From IMG/VR virus record IMGVR_UViG_3300031673_000201, positions 1 to 38,856 of that record: 38,856 nt of DNA; one strand, written 5' to 3'. The DNA is from a virus. A program made the position numbers and the translations under genes. Of the stretch, positions 1 through 7,483 are shown piece by piece. Positions within the stretch are counted from its first letter, which is position 1. Each line of letters begins with the position of its first letter. The notes beneath the pieces were generated by a model. That model ran no database searches and had not been told where the DNA came from. It saw nothing but the letters and a program-made list of their open reading frames with translations.

Positions 1-102
1 GGTAAATGCATTGCGAAAAGCGGCTGCTTATATATTTTTTTAAATTGACTTCCTTCCCCTTTGTAAATTACTGAAATATAGAGAGTTACAGAAAGTACTA
101 AA

Positions 103-1467
103 ATGAAAGCAAAAAAGTTAGTTAAGAGAGTTCGGAAGAAGTCGGTTAACCAAAAAGCAACCCGTCGTATAGGTATCCCCGGGGTAAGTATGTTTCGTCT
201 GGATCAGTTGAAGCCGGCTCCTTACAACCCGCGTGTGATAGTCGCTGAAGCGTTGGAAGGTCTGACGAATTCGATAAGCCGGTTCGGCTGTGTTGAGCCG
301 ATCGTGGTCAATACCCGGGGCCGGAAGAATGTTATTATCGGAGGCAATCAAAGATTCAAAGCACTTCGAAGTCTGGGGATCACTGAGTGTTTGTGTGTCA
401 CCGTCGACTGCAGCAAGGTCGATGAAAAGCTTCTGAATCTCACATTGAACAATCCGCAGATCCAGGGACAGTTTGCTAAAAAAATCGTTGAATATATCGA
501 GCAGCTAAGACAGGAGCTGCCGGATGACACCGATTTTTTGAATCTGAGGATTGCCGAGCTGCAGATGGATTTAGGCCAGGGAAAAAGAGGCAGGATCCCC
601 GATGATGATATCCCAAAGATTCATGGGAAGGCCAAGACGCGGCCCGGGGACTTATGGCTTCTCGGCAAGCACCGGCTATTGTGCGGAGACAGCACAAAAG
701 AAGATGATGTCAGCCGGCTGATGAATGGACAGAAGGCAAGTCTGTTTGCTACGGACCCGCCATATGGTGTTGATTATACCGGCGATGATCGTCCGAAGGC
801 GGGTAAGGATTGGTCGGATACGTTTCACGATATTGACGTAGACAAGGTAAAGAAGTTTATGAAGGATTTCTTTTTGGCTGGGTTAAAACATTTAAAGAAA
901 AACTCGGCTTTATATTTGTGGCATGCCAGCGCACGAAGGAGAGATATAGAAAATGTCTGCGACGAAATCGGGATTTTAATCCACCAGCAGATTATCTGGG
1001 AAAAGCCCTGTGCCACGATGACTTACTCTTTTTATATGTGGCAGCATGAACCCTGCGTGTTGATGTGGGTCAAGGGAAACAAGCCGAAATGGAAGGCACA
1101 TGAAATCAATGGCAAACGTCTTGGTACCGTCTGGCCCATTGGATATATCAGGTCCGGAGATCCGACCACACCGGAATATTACACGGATGTATGGCCGTTG
1201 GATTATGACGGCAAGAAAAGACCGGCCGGCATCGAGCATCCGACAGTTAAGCCGGTTGAAATCTTTGCTATTCCCATGCGGGTCCACACCAGGACAGGTG
1301 ATATCTGCTATGAGCCGTTCTGTGATTCCGGCTCACAGATTATAGCTGCAGAAAAACTGGACAGGCGATGTTTTGCTATGGAGAAGGAACCGGTCTTTGT
1401 GGATGTGGCGATTGAACGCTGGGAGCAATGGACTGGCCGAAAGGCGAAGCTGGAAAAGACGAGGTAG
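103..1467 (+). CDS. ParB-like nuclease domain fused to a DNA methyltransferase
   Basis: 454 aa. An N-terminal ParB/Srx-type domain (about residues 28-95, with the GGNQRFKALRSLGI stretch typical of that fold) is followed by an N4-cytosine/N6-adenine type methyltransferase. The catalytic DPPY motif is at residues 218-221 and the SAM-binding loop is EPFCDSGS at 404-411. The order catalytic motif first, SAM motif last, is that of beta-class enzymes. Such fusions are common next to phage terminase genes, where they modify phage DNA, perhaps against host restriction; target specificity cannot be read from sequence. The ATG has only a weak GAAAG upstream. A hairpin terminator follows, so the gene may form its own transcription unit. 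Confidence 0.9.
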   Translation: MKAKKLVKRVRKKSVNQKATRRIGIPGVSMFRLDQLKPAPYNPRVIVAEALEGLTNSISRFGCVEPIVVNTRGRKNVIIGGNQRFKALRSLGITECLCVTVDCSKVDEKLLNLTLNNPQIQGQFAKKIVEYIEQLRQELPDDTDFLNLRIAELQMDLGQGKRGRIPDDDIPKIHGKAKTRPGDLWLLGKHRLLCGDSTKEDDVSRLMNGQKASLFATDPPYGVDYTGDDRPKAGKDWSDTFHDIDVDKVKKFMKDFFLAGLKHLKKNSALYLWHASARRRDIENVCDEIGILIHQQIIWEKPCATMTYSFYMWQHEPCVLMWVKGNKPKWKAHEINGKRLGTVWPIGYIRSGDPTTPEYYTDVWPLDYDGKKRPAGIEHPTVKPVEIFAIPMRVHTRTGDICYEPFCDSGSQIIAAEKLDRRCFAMEKEPVFVDVAIERWEQWTGRKAKLEKTR

Positions 1468-1517
1468 GATACCAATATAAAGAGCCGACGCGAGCGGTTA
1501 GTATCGGACTGACCGCC

Positions 1518-1548
1518 TCAGCTGCAGGTGATAGCTGCAGCTGATTTT
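1518..1548 (+). terminator. Intrinsic terminator-like hairpin
   Basis: A perfect 10-bp stem (TCAGCTGCAG / CTGCAGCTGA) with a 7-nt loop is followed by TTTT. It lies between the methyltransferase gene and the terminase small subunit. The U-run is short, so termination may be partial. Confidence 0.6.
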
Positions 1549-1607
1549 AACACGCCGGCTTAATCATAAAATTGTAAATAATAGTATCGGGGAAAGTCAG
1601 GGGCGAC

Positions 1608-2870
1608 TTGACAGAACTTTCGGCCGTTGAGATAGCCAAAAAGCAGAGGTATCTATTTCTGCTGCAGAAGGTCAAGGAAAACAAAACGCTTTCAAAGGTC
1701 GAACTGGACGAATTGAGCAGATACGAGCGAAAAATGACCGGCAAGGTTCTTTTGGGAAATTTGAGGAAGCGGTCGACCAGACCATCGACCAAGCGGTCGA
1801 CCAGGCCATCGACCAGACGGTCGACCAAGCCATCGACCAGACGGTCGACCAAGCAATCGACCAGACGGTCGACCAAGCAATCGAAGAAACGAACGAAAAA
1901 AAGCAAAAAGAAAATCCTTGTGGCGAAGCGAGTGCGGTTGCCTGTCGAGGAAGCGGAGATCCGAAGATTAGGTCTCGAATGCGAAAACCTGACCGAGGCA
2001 GATGCAGCAATCAAGAAAAGCAAGTCTTTGAAGGAAATATTCAAGAAACATCCGCAGCTCAGGCAGGCCTGGGACCGCGGCCGGTTTCTGCGGAATCTCA
2101 GGGGCCTGGCCAGGACCGGGGCAAGTATATCGGAGGCGTCAAAGAAGTTAGGGCTTGCGAGCGGCCAGGTCCTGCGGGCGATGATAGATGAGGATCAGGA
2201 AGTTGGTGACTTGTGGGATCAGACGCAGCTTGAAGTTTACATCGAGATTAAATCGGCCATTATTGAGGCCGCCAAGGAAGGCAAGGCGGATGCGGTCCGG
2301 GCGGTGGAGAGTTTTCTGCTGGACGAAAAAGAACGTCCCGAATTTGACCCTTCTCGTATAACAAAACTTCAGCTTGTCGAGATAACGGGCAAAACAAAAA
2401 GAACAATTACCACTTGGCTTGATAAGTTCGGCTTGCCGCGTAACGCTGATAATAAGACATTTGACGTGGGCATTGTCTGGGCATGGTACGAGGAGTTTCT
2501 GCTTAAAAAGGCACCGGTGGGAAAAGAACCGGCAGTTATCCTGGACCCGCTAAAAGCCATGAAGGCTGAGAAGCTGAAGGTGGAGCTGGCCAGTCATCGA
2601 AACGAATTGCTCGATAGGAACGAGGTAGTCATCGGCCAGATTGCATGGGTCCAGAATATCAAATCTTTCTGCGAGCGCGGTAATGATGAGCTATCGAGGC
2701 TTTGCTGTAACCAGCCTCGGGAGAAGATCGCGGAGATTCACCGAAGATTTTTTCGAGATTTACTTGCTGAAACGGCCAAGTACCCGAAAGAGTTCCGCCT
2801 GCCGGCAGAGCTGGGACGGGAACTTGTCAAAATTTTGCAAAAGTTAAAACCACATAATGACAGAGGATAA
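1608..2870 (+). CDS. Putative terminase small subunit (Nu1-like)
   Basis: 420 aa from a TTG start preceded by AGGGGCG. Residues about 55-100 are a highly basic Ser/Thr-Lys/Arg low-complexity tract encoded by a DNA tandem repeat. A winged-helix segment resembling MerR/Nu1 lies at about 254-298 (LVEITGKTKRTITTWLDKFG), followed by a charged helical region (MKAEKLKVELASHRNELLDR) typical of Nu1-type proteins. The gene lies just upstream of, and overlaps by 14 nt, the large terminase subunit, the expected position. Its role would be recognition of the packaging start on phage DNA and recruitment of the motor subunit. It is longer than usual for Nu1 because of the N-terminal extension. The exact start is uncertain. 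Confidence 0.7.
   Translation: MTELSAVEIAKKQRYLFLLQKVKENKTLSKVELDELSRYERKMTGKVLLGNLRKRSTRPSTKRSTRPSTRRSTKPSTRRSTKQSTRRSTKQSKKRTKKSKKKILVAKRVRLPVEEAEIRRLGLECENLTEADAAIKKSKSLKEIFKKHPQLRQAWDRGRFLRNLRGLARTGASISEASKKLGLASGQVLRAMIDEDQEVGDLWDQTQLEVYIEIKSAIIEAAKEGKADAVRAVESFLLDEKERPEFDPSRITKLQLVEITGKTKRTITTWLDKFGLPRNADNKTFDVGIVWAWYEEFLLKKAPVGKEPAVILDPLKAMKAEKLKVELASHRNELLDRNEVVIGQIAWVQNIKSFCERGNDELSRLCCNQPREKIAEIHRRFFRDLLAETAKYPKEFRLPAELGRELVKILQKLKPHNDRG
1770..1889 (+). repeat. Ten 12-bp tandem repeats inside the terminase small-subunit gene
   Basis: The stretch reads as ten consecutive 12-mers alternating CGGTCGACCARG-like and CMATCGACCARA-like forms, i.e. five 24-bp units. GTCGACC or ATCGACC recurs every 12 bp. 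It encodes repeated (R/P/Q)-S-T-(R/K) tetrapeptides. Its location in terS makes it a candidate packaging (pac/cosB-like) site; that role is inference. Confidence 0.85.
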
Positions 2871-4782
2871 ACTAACAATCATATTAGAAGCTAAGCCTGT
2901 CCAGCAGGAAGTACTCGAGTCATGTGCGAGCCACGATGTCCTTTCGCTGGCTGATTGGGCCGAGGACCGCTACATACTGCCCAAGGAAACCGCCGAGCTC
3001 GCGGGCCCCTGGTCCAACGACTATGTCCCGTTTATGCTGGAACCGATGCGGTGGCTTTCGGATATGGCAACCCGCCAGGTGACGGTATGTGCCTGCAGCC
3101 AATCGGCCAAAACTGAGCTGAGTAATATCTTGATCGGCCGGACCGCCGATGTCGCTCCGGCGCCGACGCTTATCGTCATGCCCCGGGAGAACGATGCCAA
3201 TCGCAGGCTTGCTACGCGCTTACGGCCGATGTTCAAATCGACGCCGTCCCTATTGCATCACCTGGGCGGCAAGCTCGATAATCTGAACATCGGCAAAGAA
3301 ACGATCCTCGATAATATGATTTTATACATTGCATGGGCAAACAGTCCGGCCGCCCTGGCTGACAACCCGGTATGTATCGTGATTCTCGATGAGGCGGCCA
3401 AGTTTCCGCAATCCACGGGTAAAGAGGCAGATCCGTACAGCTTGGCAAAGAAAAGGCAGCGGACATTTCGCACCCGCTCGAAGCTGCTGATCATGTCGTC
3501 ACCCGTGGGCGAAGGTGACATATTCGATGCGGAATTCGAGAAAGGTGACAAGAACGAATGGCACGCGAAATGTCCCTGTTGTGGTGTGTATCACATTATG
3601 AAATGGGCCAACGTGGAGCTGGACAAAGATGCTGACGGCAATCTGCTCGGTGCCGAAAAATATAGGACCGGGGATCACGCCAGATATGTTTGTCCGGCGT
3701 GCAAAAAGCCATGGAACGAATATCAGAGATGGGATGCGGTAAGCAGCGGCCGTTATGCTCCGGAAGGATGCTCGGTGAACCCGTCCGGCCGGATTATGGG
3801 CGACGTCCCTGTAACCAGTCACCACAGCTGCAGGATCACGGCGCTCATGCTGCATCCGGCATTTCAGACTATCGATGACCTGGCCGGCGACTGGGCGGCC
3901 GCAATCCTGGCAAAAAAGGCGGGCAATGTTAAGCCGCTGCAGGATTTCGTCAACTCTCAATTAGCTGAGCCCTGGAAAGAAACAGAGAAAGCGACGTCCA
4001 GGAAACAGTTGAGATTCCACATCGGCACTTACAGACAAGGGACAGTGCCGGCCGGCGTTCAAATGCTGAGCTGTGGCGTCGACATTCAAATCGACCACGT
4101 CTGGGTGACCGTGGACGGCTGGGGATATCTGTCCGAGGTCTGGAGCATTTTCGAGGGCCGTTTGGAGACCGGCGATACGAGTGAGCTTGAGAACCTTGAG
4201 GTCCTTCGAAGGTTTCTCAAGACGCCGTGGGTTTCTCCGGATAATCCGGACATACCATTCTTTATTTACAGGACGGCCATCGATGTCGGTTATCGGCCGG
4301 AAGTGATCAAGGATTTCTGCAGACAATGTACCGAGCTTAATCTTATGCAGGTGCGGGGTGACGATAGTGTTCGGACCCGGCCATTCAGGGCAACCAAGAT
4401 CGCAGGCGGGACGATGATCCGATACGATCTTAATGTGAAAGAATATAAAAACCGGCTATACCGGTTGTTATTTGACTCGGCCGTCCCTGGCCCGGGCTAT
4501 TGGCATCTTAACGCAGATACGACCGAGGAGACGTTAAATCACCTGACAGCTGAAGAGCAGCGTCCGGTACGTACTCGGAGAAAGCAAAGGTACGAGCTGG
4601 TATGGGTACTGAAGAAAGAGCACCTGCCCAATCACCTCTGGGACTGCAAGGTGTACTCATCGGTTGCGGCTGAGCTGAGCGGTGCCCATTCGCTGCAGAG
4701 CCTGGAGGAGATAAAGCCGAAACAGCCGAAAAAGAGACGCGGGCGGTCAGGATTCCTGGATGACCTGCCGGCTTTGACGTAG
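2857..4782 (+). CDS. Terminase large subunit, GpA family
   Basis: 641 aa ATPase/nuclease motor that packages DNA into the procapsid. A deviant Walker A is at residues 79-87 (ACSQSAKTE, lysine 85), Walker B ILDEAAKF has D178 and E179, and a zinc-ribbon-like insert has CPCC at 239-242 and CPAC at 279-282. The nuclease domain starts at CGVDIQIDHVWV with D409. All of this fits lambda gpA-type terminases and the length is normal. The C-terminus is a basic linker ending GFLDDLPALT; nearly the same motif opens a small protein encoded 0.4 kb downstream. It overlaps the upstream small-subunit gene. Confidence 0.95.
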   Translation: MTEDKLTIILEAKPVQQEVLESCASHDVLSLADWAEDRYILPKETAELAGPWSNDYVPFMLEPMRWLSDMATRQVTVCACSQSAKTELSNILIGRTADVAPAPTLIVMPRENDANRRLATRLRPMFKSTPSLLHHLGGKLDNLNIGKETILDNMILYIAWANSPAALADNPVCIVILDEAAKFPQSTGKEADPYSLAKKRQRTFRTRSKLLIMSSPVGEGDIFDAEFEKGDKNEWHAKCPCCGVYHIMKWANVELDKDADGNLLGAEKYRTGDHARYVCPACKKPWNEYQRWDAVSSGRYAPEGCSVNPSGRIMGDVPVTSHHSCRITALMLHPAFQTIDDLAGDWAAAILAKKAGNVKPLQDFVNSQLAEPWKETEKATSRKQLRFHIGTYRQGTVPAGVQMLSCGVDIQIDHVWVTVDGWGYLSEVWSIFEGRLETGDTSELENLEVLRRFLKTPWVSPDNPDIPFFIYRTAIDVGYRPEVIKDFCRQCTELNLMQVRGDDSVRTRPFRATKIAGGTMIRYDLNVKEYKNRLYRLLFDSAVPGPGYWHLNADTTEETLNHLTAEEQRPVRTRRKQRYELVWVLKKEHLPNHLWDCKVYSSVAAELSGAHSLQSLEEIKPKQPKKRRGRSGFLDDLPALT

Positions 4783-4861
4783 GAATAAAATTGCGCATAT
4801 TTTTGCGCATATTTTGGGAAGAAAGTGTTTTTTGGTGCGAAAAGTGGCAGAACTGAAAATT

Positions 4862-4918
4862 AGGGCGTTTATTGGTGGCAGGGGGGATAGAAAATGGAAC
4901 ACAGGGCATACTGGGGGT
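4862..4918 (+). repeat. 57-bp dispersed repeat, copy A
   Basis: Intergenic sequence after the large terminase gene, 52 of 57 positions identical to 25079-25135 in the same orientation, without gaps, by hand alignment. Shared core: GTTTATTGGTGGCAGGGGGG and GAACACAGGGCAT. No gene is evident here. Just upstream (4795-4815) is a small direct repeat, TGCGCATATTTT twice. Confidence 0.85.
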
Positions 4919-4961
4919 CCTAAATGGGCGAATATGGGGTTAAATTGAGGGATTAGTGACA

Positions 4962-5180
4962 ATGGATGATTTATACGAATATTTGGGTGCTGTCTACGGA
5001 TGGTCCTGGTGTAAGCATTGCAGGGAAAATATTTGGAAATTGTTGTATTGGCCGGCGCTCGAGTTCTGTGGTCGGCCGCCGCAAGTGAGCGAGGTCCGCG
5101 CTGGTGGTTTTTGGTCGGGCTTCATGTCGGAGGCCCGGGGCTTGAGCTGGGACAGGAAGTCACGCTATGGCAAAAAATAA
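4962..5180 (+). CDS. Small hypothetical protein
   Basis: 72 aa starting with MDDLYEYLGAVYGWSW. The ATG is chosen because GAGGGA lies 9 nt upstream; an in-frame GTG six bases earlier is too close to that site. It is Trp-rich with two Cys near the start (CKHC) and no domain I recognise. It lies between the large terminase and a small zinc-ribbon protein in the packaging/head cluster. Another reading frame overlaps the second half, so coding status is only moderately supported. Confidence 0.4.
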   Translation: MDDLYEYLGAVYGWSWCKHCRENIWKLLYWPALEFCGRPPQVSEVRAGGFWSGFMSEARGLSWDRKSRYGKK

Positions 5181-5196
5181 TACACGGATGTGAAAA

Positions 5197-5442
5197 ATGA
5201 CGAACGGATTTTTGAATGATCTGCCTGATCTGAATATGCCGGGCCGGCGAAAGAAAGAGAAGTCACCTGAGCCGAAGGATCAGCTGGTGCGCTATGTAAG
5301 ACTCCGGTGCCCGAAATGCAGAAGTATTCAGGTCCCTGCGCAACATACAAATCCGGAGATTGATGGTAATATAATAAGGCATCATAAATGCGCTGATTGC
5401 GGACATACGTTCAAGAGCATCGAGGAAGGTTACCAGACATAA
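5197..5442 (+). CDS. Small zinc-ribbon protein
   Basis: 81 aa. Residues about 38-70 contain CPKC and CADC with a HH pair before the second Cys pair, a typical zinc-ribbon layout, suggesting DNA or RNA binding. The N-terminus (GFLNDLPDLNMPGRRKKEK) echoes the C-terminal tail of the large terminase, GFLDDLPALT preceded by a basic tract. It may bind the same partner as the terminase tail or derive from a duplicated terminase end. Function unknown. It sits between terminase and portal genes, where small head-completion or packaging accessory proteins are common. Confidence 0.7.
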   Translation: MTNGFLNDLPDLNMPGRRKKEKSPEPKDQLVRYVRLRCPKCRSIQVPAQHTNPEIDGNIIRHHKCADCGHTFKSIEEGYQT

Positions 5443-5643
5443 GATGAATTTTTTTTTGCGAAAATCACGGAAACCCCGTTTTTGAGCCGTTAAGCAGGAT
5501 ATCGGCTTAAAAAAATCTTCAACTACGTTCCAACAGTTGGAAAGTACCCCCTTTCATCTCTGGGGCTCATCTTGTAGTTTGTTATTCGATGATTCATCTA
5601 TTTGCGTAATTGAAGAAAGGGGCTCGTCATGTGAGGTGAAATA
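5443..5643. other. 201-bp non-coding gap in the head cluster
   Basis: No ORF supported. It contains an inverted repeat CCCCTTTC / GAAAGGGG spaced by about 58 bp (near 5550 and 5616), and GGGGCTCATC / GGGGCTCGTC as an imperfect direct repeat. It could be a structured leader for the following short Cys-rich ORF. No clear promoter seen. Confidence 0.4.
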
Positions 5644-5799
5644 ATGGCAAAGGAAAAGCTAAAAAAACGGGCACCCAGGCGTTACATCAAACCGGTGTTT
5701 ATCAAGCAGACGAGGATGACATTTCCCATGGATATCATTGCCAAGTTCAATGGCGGCCGGTTTTGTGTTCAGTGCAGCGGCTGCCATGGATGTAGATAA
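5644..5799 (+). CDS. 51-aa peptide ending in a CxxCxxCxxC cluster
   Basis: Short ORF with ATG preceded by GTGAGGTG. The first half is basic (MAKEKLKKRAPRR), the middle is conserved-looking (MTFPMDIIAKFNGG) and the last residues are RFCVQCSGCHGCR, with Cys at 41, 44, 47 and 50, one residue before the stop. Four Cys at exact 3-residue spacing at the very C-terminus suggest a metal or Fe-S ligand set, or the core of a modified peptide. It lies immediately upstream of, and in the same frame as, the gpW-like gene. No family recognised. Confidence 0.55.
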   Translation: MAKEKLKKRAPRRYIKPVFIKQTRMTFPMDIIAKFNGGRFCVQCSGCHGCR

Positions 5800-5814
5800 G
5801 CGAAAGGATTTATC

Positions 5815-6009
5815 ACGGCTACGTTAGCAGCACAACTTGCAAGCGTGCAGGCGGCAATAGCGGCGATTGAGGCCGGCGCCCAGAGCGCAACAGTGGATGG
5901 TCAAACTGTGAACCGGGCGGAGCTGCGAACACTTTATGCCCGGGAACAAAGGCTGCTTAACAAAATCGACAGGGGAGACAGAGGCAGGATCACGGTAGCT
6001 GAATTCTGA
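5815..6009 (+). CDS. gpW-like head-tail joining/head completion protein, non-AUG start
   Basis: About 64 aa, beginning with the LAAQLASVQAAIAAIEAGAQ helix, then VDGQTVNRAELRTLYARE and a basic C-terminus, the pattern of small gpW/DUF6148-like proteins encoded just before lambda-type portals. No ATG, GTG or TTG occurs in frame between the preceding in-frame TAA (5797-5799) and a GTG at 5845, which would cut away the first helix. A good Shine-Dalgarno, AAAGGA (5803-5808), points to ACG at 5815 (6-nt spacing) or ATC at 5812. The stop overlaps the portal ATG (TGATG), indicating translational coupling. Confidence 0.6.
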   Translation, partial: TATLAAQLASVQAAIAAIEAGAQSATVDGQTVNRAELRTLYAREQRLLNKIDRGDRGRITVAEF

Positions 6010-7472
6010 TGAGAGAAACGAGCCGAAAATCAAATCCGTTTTTACGCCGCTGTTCGATGGCTTTGGATGACGTCGTGGGAGTATTGTCACCACGTGCGGC
6101 CATGATGCGAAAATCGTACCGGTTCGGCTATGATATTCTGGACAAGCATCGAAGCCGGAAGAAACGTTCGGAGGAAGGCGGTACCGGGGACTGGCATTTG
6201 AGCCAGGAGAAGCTCGATAAGTTACGGGAGATCTGCCGTGACTTGGGACGTAATAATCCGCTGGTCAAAGGAATATTTCGCAAGCTGGCGACAAAGGTAG
6301 TCGGGACCGCCACGAAGATTCAGGCAAAGACCGATGATGAGGGGTGGAATCAGGCGGCCGAGCAGCTCTGGAAGGAAGAAATGGTCAACGTATCATGCGA
6401 TGTGACCGGCCGATTCAATATTCACGCGTACCTGAAGAAAATGTATTATACTTATTGCCGGGACGGTGACATGTTTACGGTCTTCGCCGATGAGGGGATC
6501 CAGGCGATCGAAGGAGATCAGGTGGGCACGCCATACGGTAAAAAGAAAGCCGAACATTTTGAGGTGGTTAACGGTGTGGCGGTAAGCAAAAAGACCAAGA
6601 AAGTTATCGGCTATTATATCGGCAGGCCGAACAAGTGGGGTTACATCGCAAATGAATCCGTTCAAAAATACACCGCCGACGTGGTCCATCATGCTTTTAA
6701 CTCGGACCGTTTCAGCTGTTCCCGCGGTGAGCCGGTTTTGATTAGTGCGGTCGATACGATTGATAAACTTTTTGGCTACATCGATGCCGAGCTGGTAGCC
6801 GCGAAGATCAATGCCTGCTTTCCGATGATGATTACGACCAAGGACACCAGCGGTCAGCCGCCGCCTTTTACCAAGGGCGTAAGCTCGAGCGGCAAAGATG
6901 AGTTTGACAGGCCGCTCGAGAAGATAGATCCCGGAATGATCTGGCATGGAGAGCCGGGAGAAAAAGCTGATGCAATAGGAGCGGCCCGGCCGACGTCGGC
7001 TTTTGACCCGTTTATTTTGCGCATCCTGATGATCATCGGCCAGCCTGTGAATCTTCCGCTTATGCTGATGACCGGTGATTATTCCGGGGCGACTTTTATG
7101 AATTCCCGGGTTGCCTATCAGGAGGCCCGGGACACCTGGTATGATGAGCAGGAGCTGGTTATAAAACCGTTTGTGAGACGGCTGTATTTGCTGAAACTGC
7201 AGCAGTGGATCCAACGGAAGGCCTTGTCGGAACGCGAAGACTCGGGCCGGTTTGAAATCTTATGCAAGCGCTGGCCTTATGTGGACCCCTGGAAGGAAGC
7301 CAAGGCCGATGAGCAGCAGCTGAAGAACGGTACAACCACGCGCTCGGTAATAAGTGCCAGGCAGGGACATGATTTTAAGAACCTTACGGATCAAAGGGCG
7401 GAGGAGGAAAAATATCTTAAAGAAAAAGAAGTGGTCCTTGTTCCCCCGAAAACGGAAAAACCAGCGGCTTGA
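6009..7472 (+). CDS. Portal protein, lambda family
   Basis: 487 aa, normal length for lambda gpB-type portals. Recognisable segments include the N-terminal region with MMRKSYRFGYD, RDLGRNNPLVKGIFRKLAT, YYTYCRDGDMF, AVDTIDKLFGYIDAELVAAK and the PVNLPLMLMTGDYSGATFMNSR stretch (split here across the pore-domain region) that is characteristic of this family. It forms the dodecameric ring at the capsid vertex through which DNA is packaged. It starts on the last base of the gpW-like stop codon and is followed after 11 nt by the protease-scaffold gene. Confidence 0.93.
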   Translation: MRETSRKSNPFLRRCSMALDDVVGVLSPRAAMMRKSYRFGYDILDKHRSRKKRSEEGGTGDWHLSQEKLDKLREICRDLGRNNPLVKGIFRKLATKVVGTATKIQAKTDDEGWNQAAEQLWKEEMVNVSCDVTGRFNIHAYLKKMYYTYCRDGDMFTVFADEGIQAIEGDQVGTPYGKKKAEHFEVVNGVAVSKKTKKVIGYYIGRPNKWGYIANESVQKYTADVVHHAFNSDRFSCSRGEPVLISAVDTIDKLFGYIDAELVAAKINACFPMMITTKDTSGQPPPFTKGVSSSGKDEFDRPLEKIDPGMIWHGEPGEKADAIGAARPTSAFDPFILRILMIIGQPVNLPLMLMTGDYSGATFMNSRVAYQEARDTWYDEQELVIKPFVRRLYLLKLQQWIQRKALSEREDSGRFEILCKRWPYVDPWKEAKADEQQLKNGTTTRSVISARQGHDFKNLTDQRAEEEKYLKEKEVVLVPPKTEKPAA

Positions 7473-7483
7473 AAGGAGATATT

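Noticed and set aside
45-74. Promoter TTGACT followed by TACTGA before the methyltransferase gene
   Set aside because: The -35 is fair but no convincing -10 at proper spacing; left out of the features.
1547-2044. Minus-strand ORFs rich in VDRLVDGL or GRPSGR repeats in terS
   Set aside because: Shadows of the 12-bp tandem repeat; the plus-strand gene has the terminase context and motifs.
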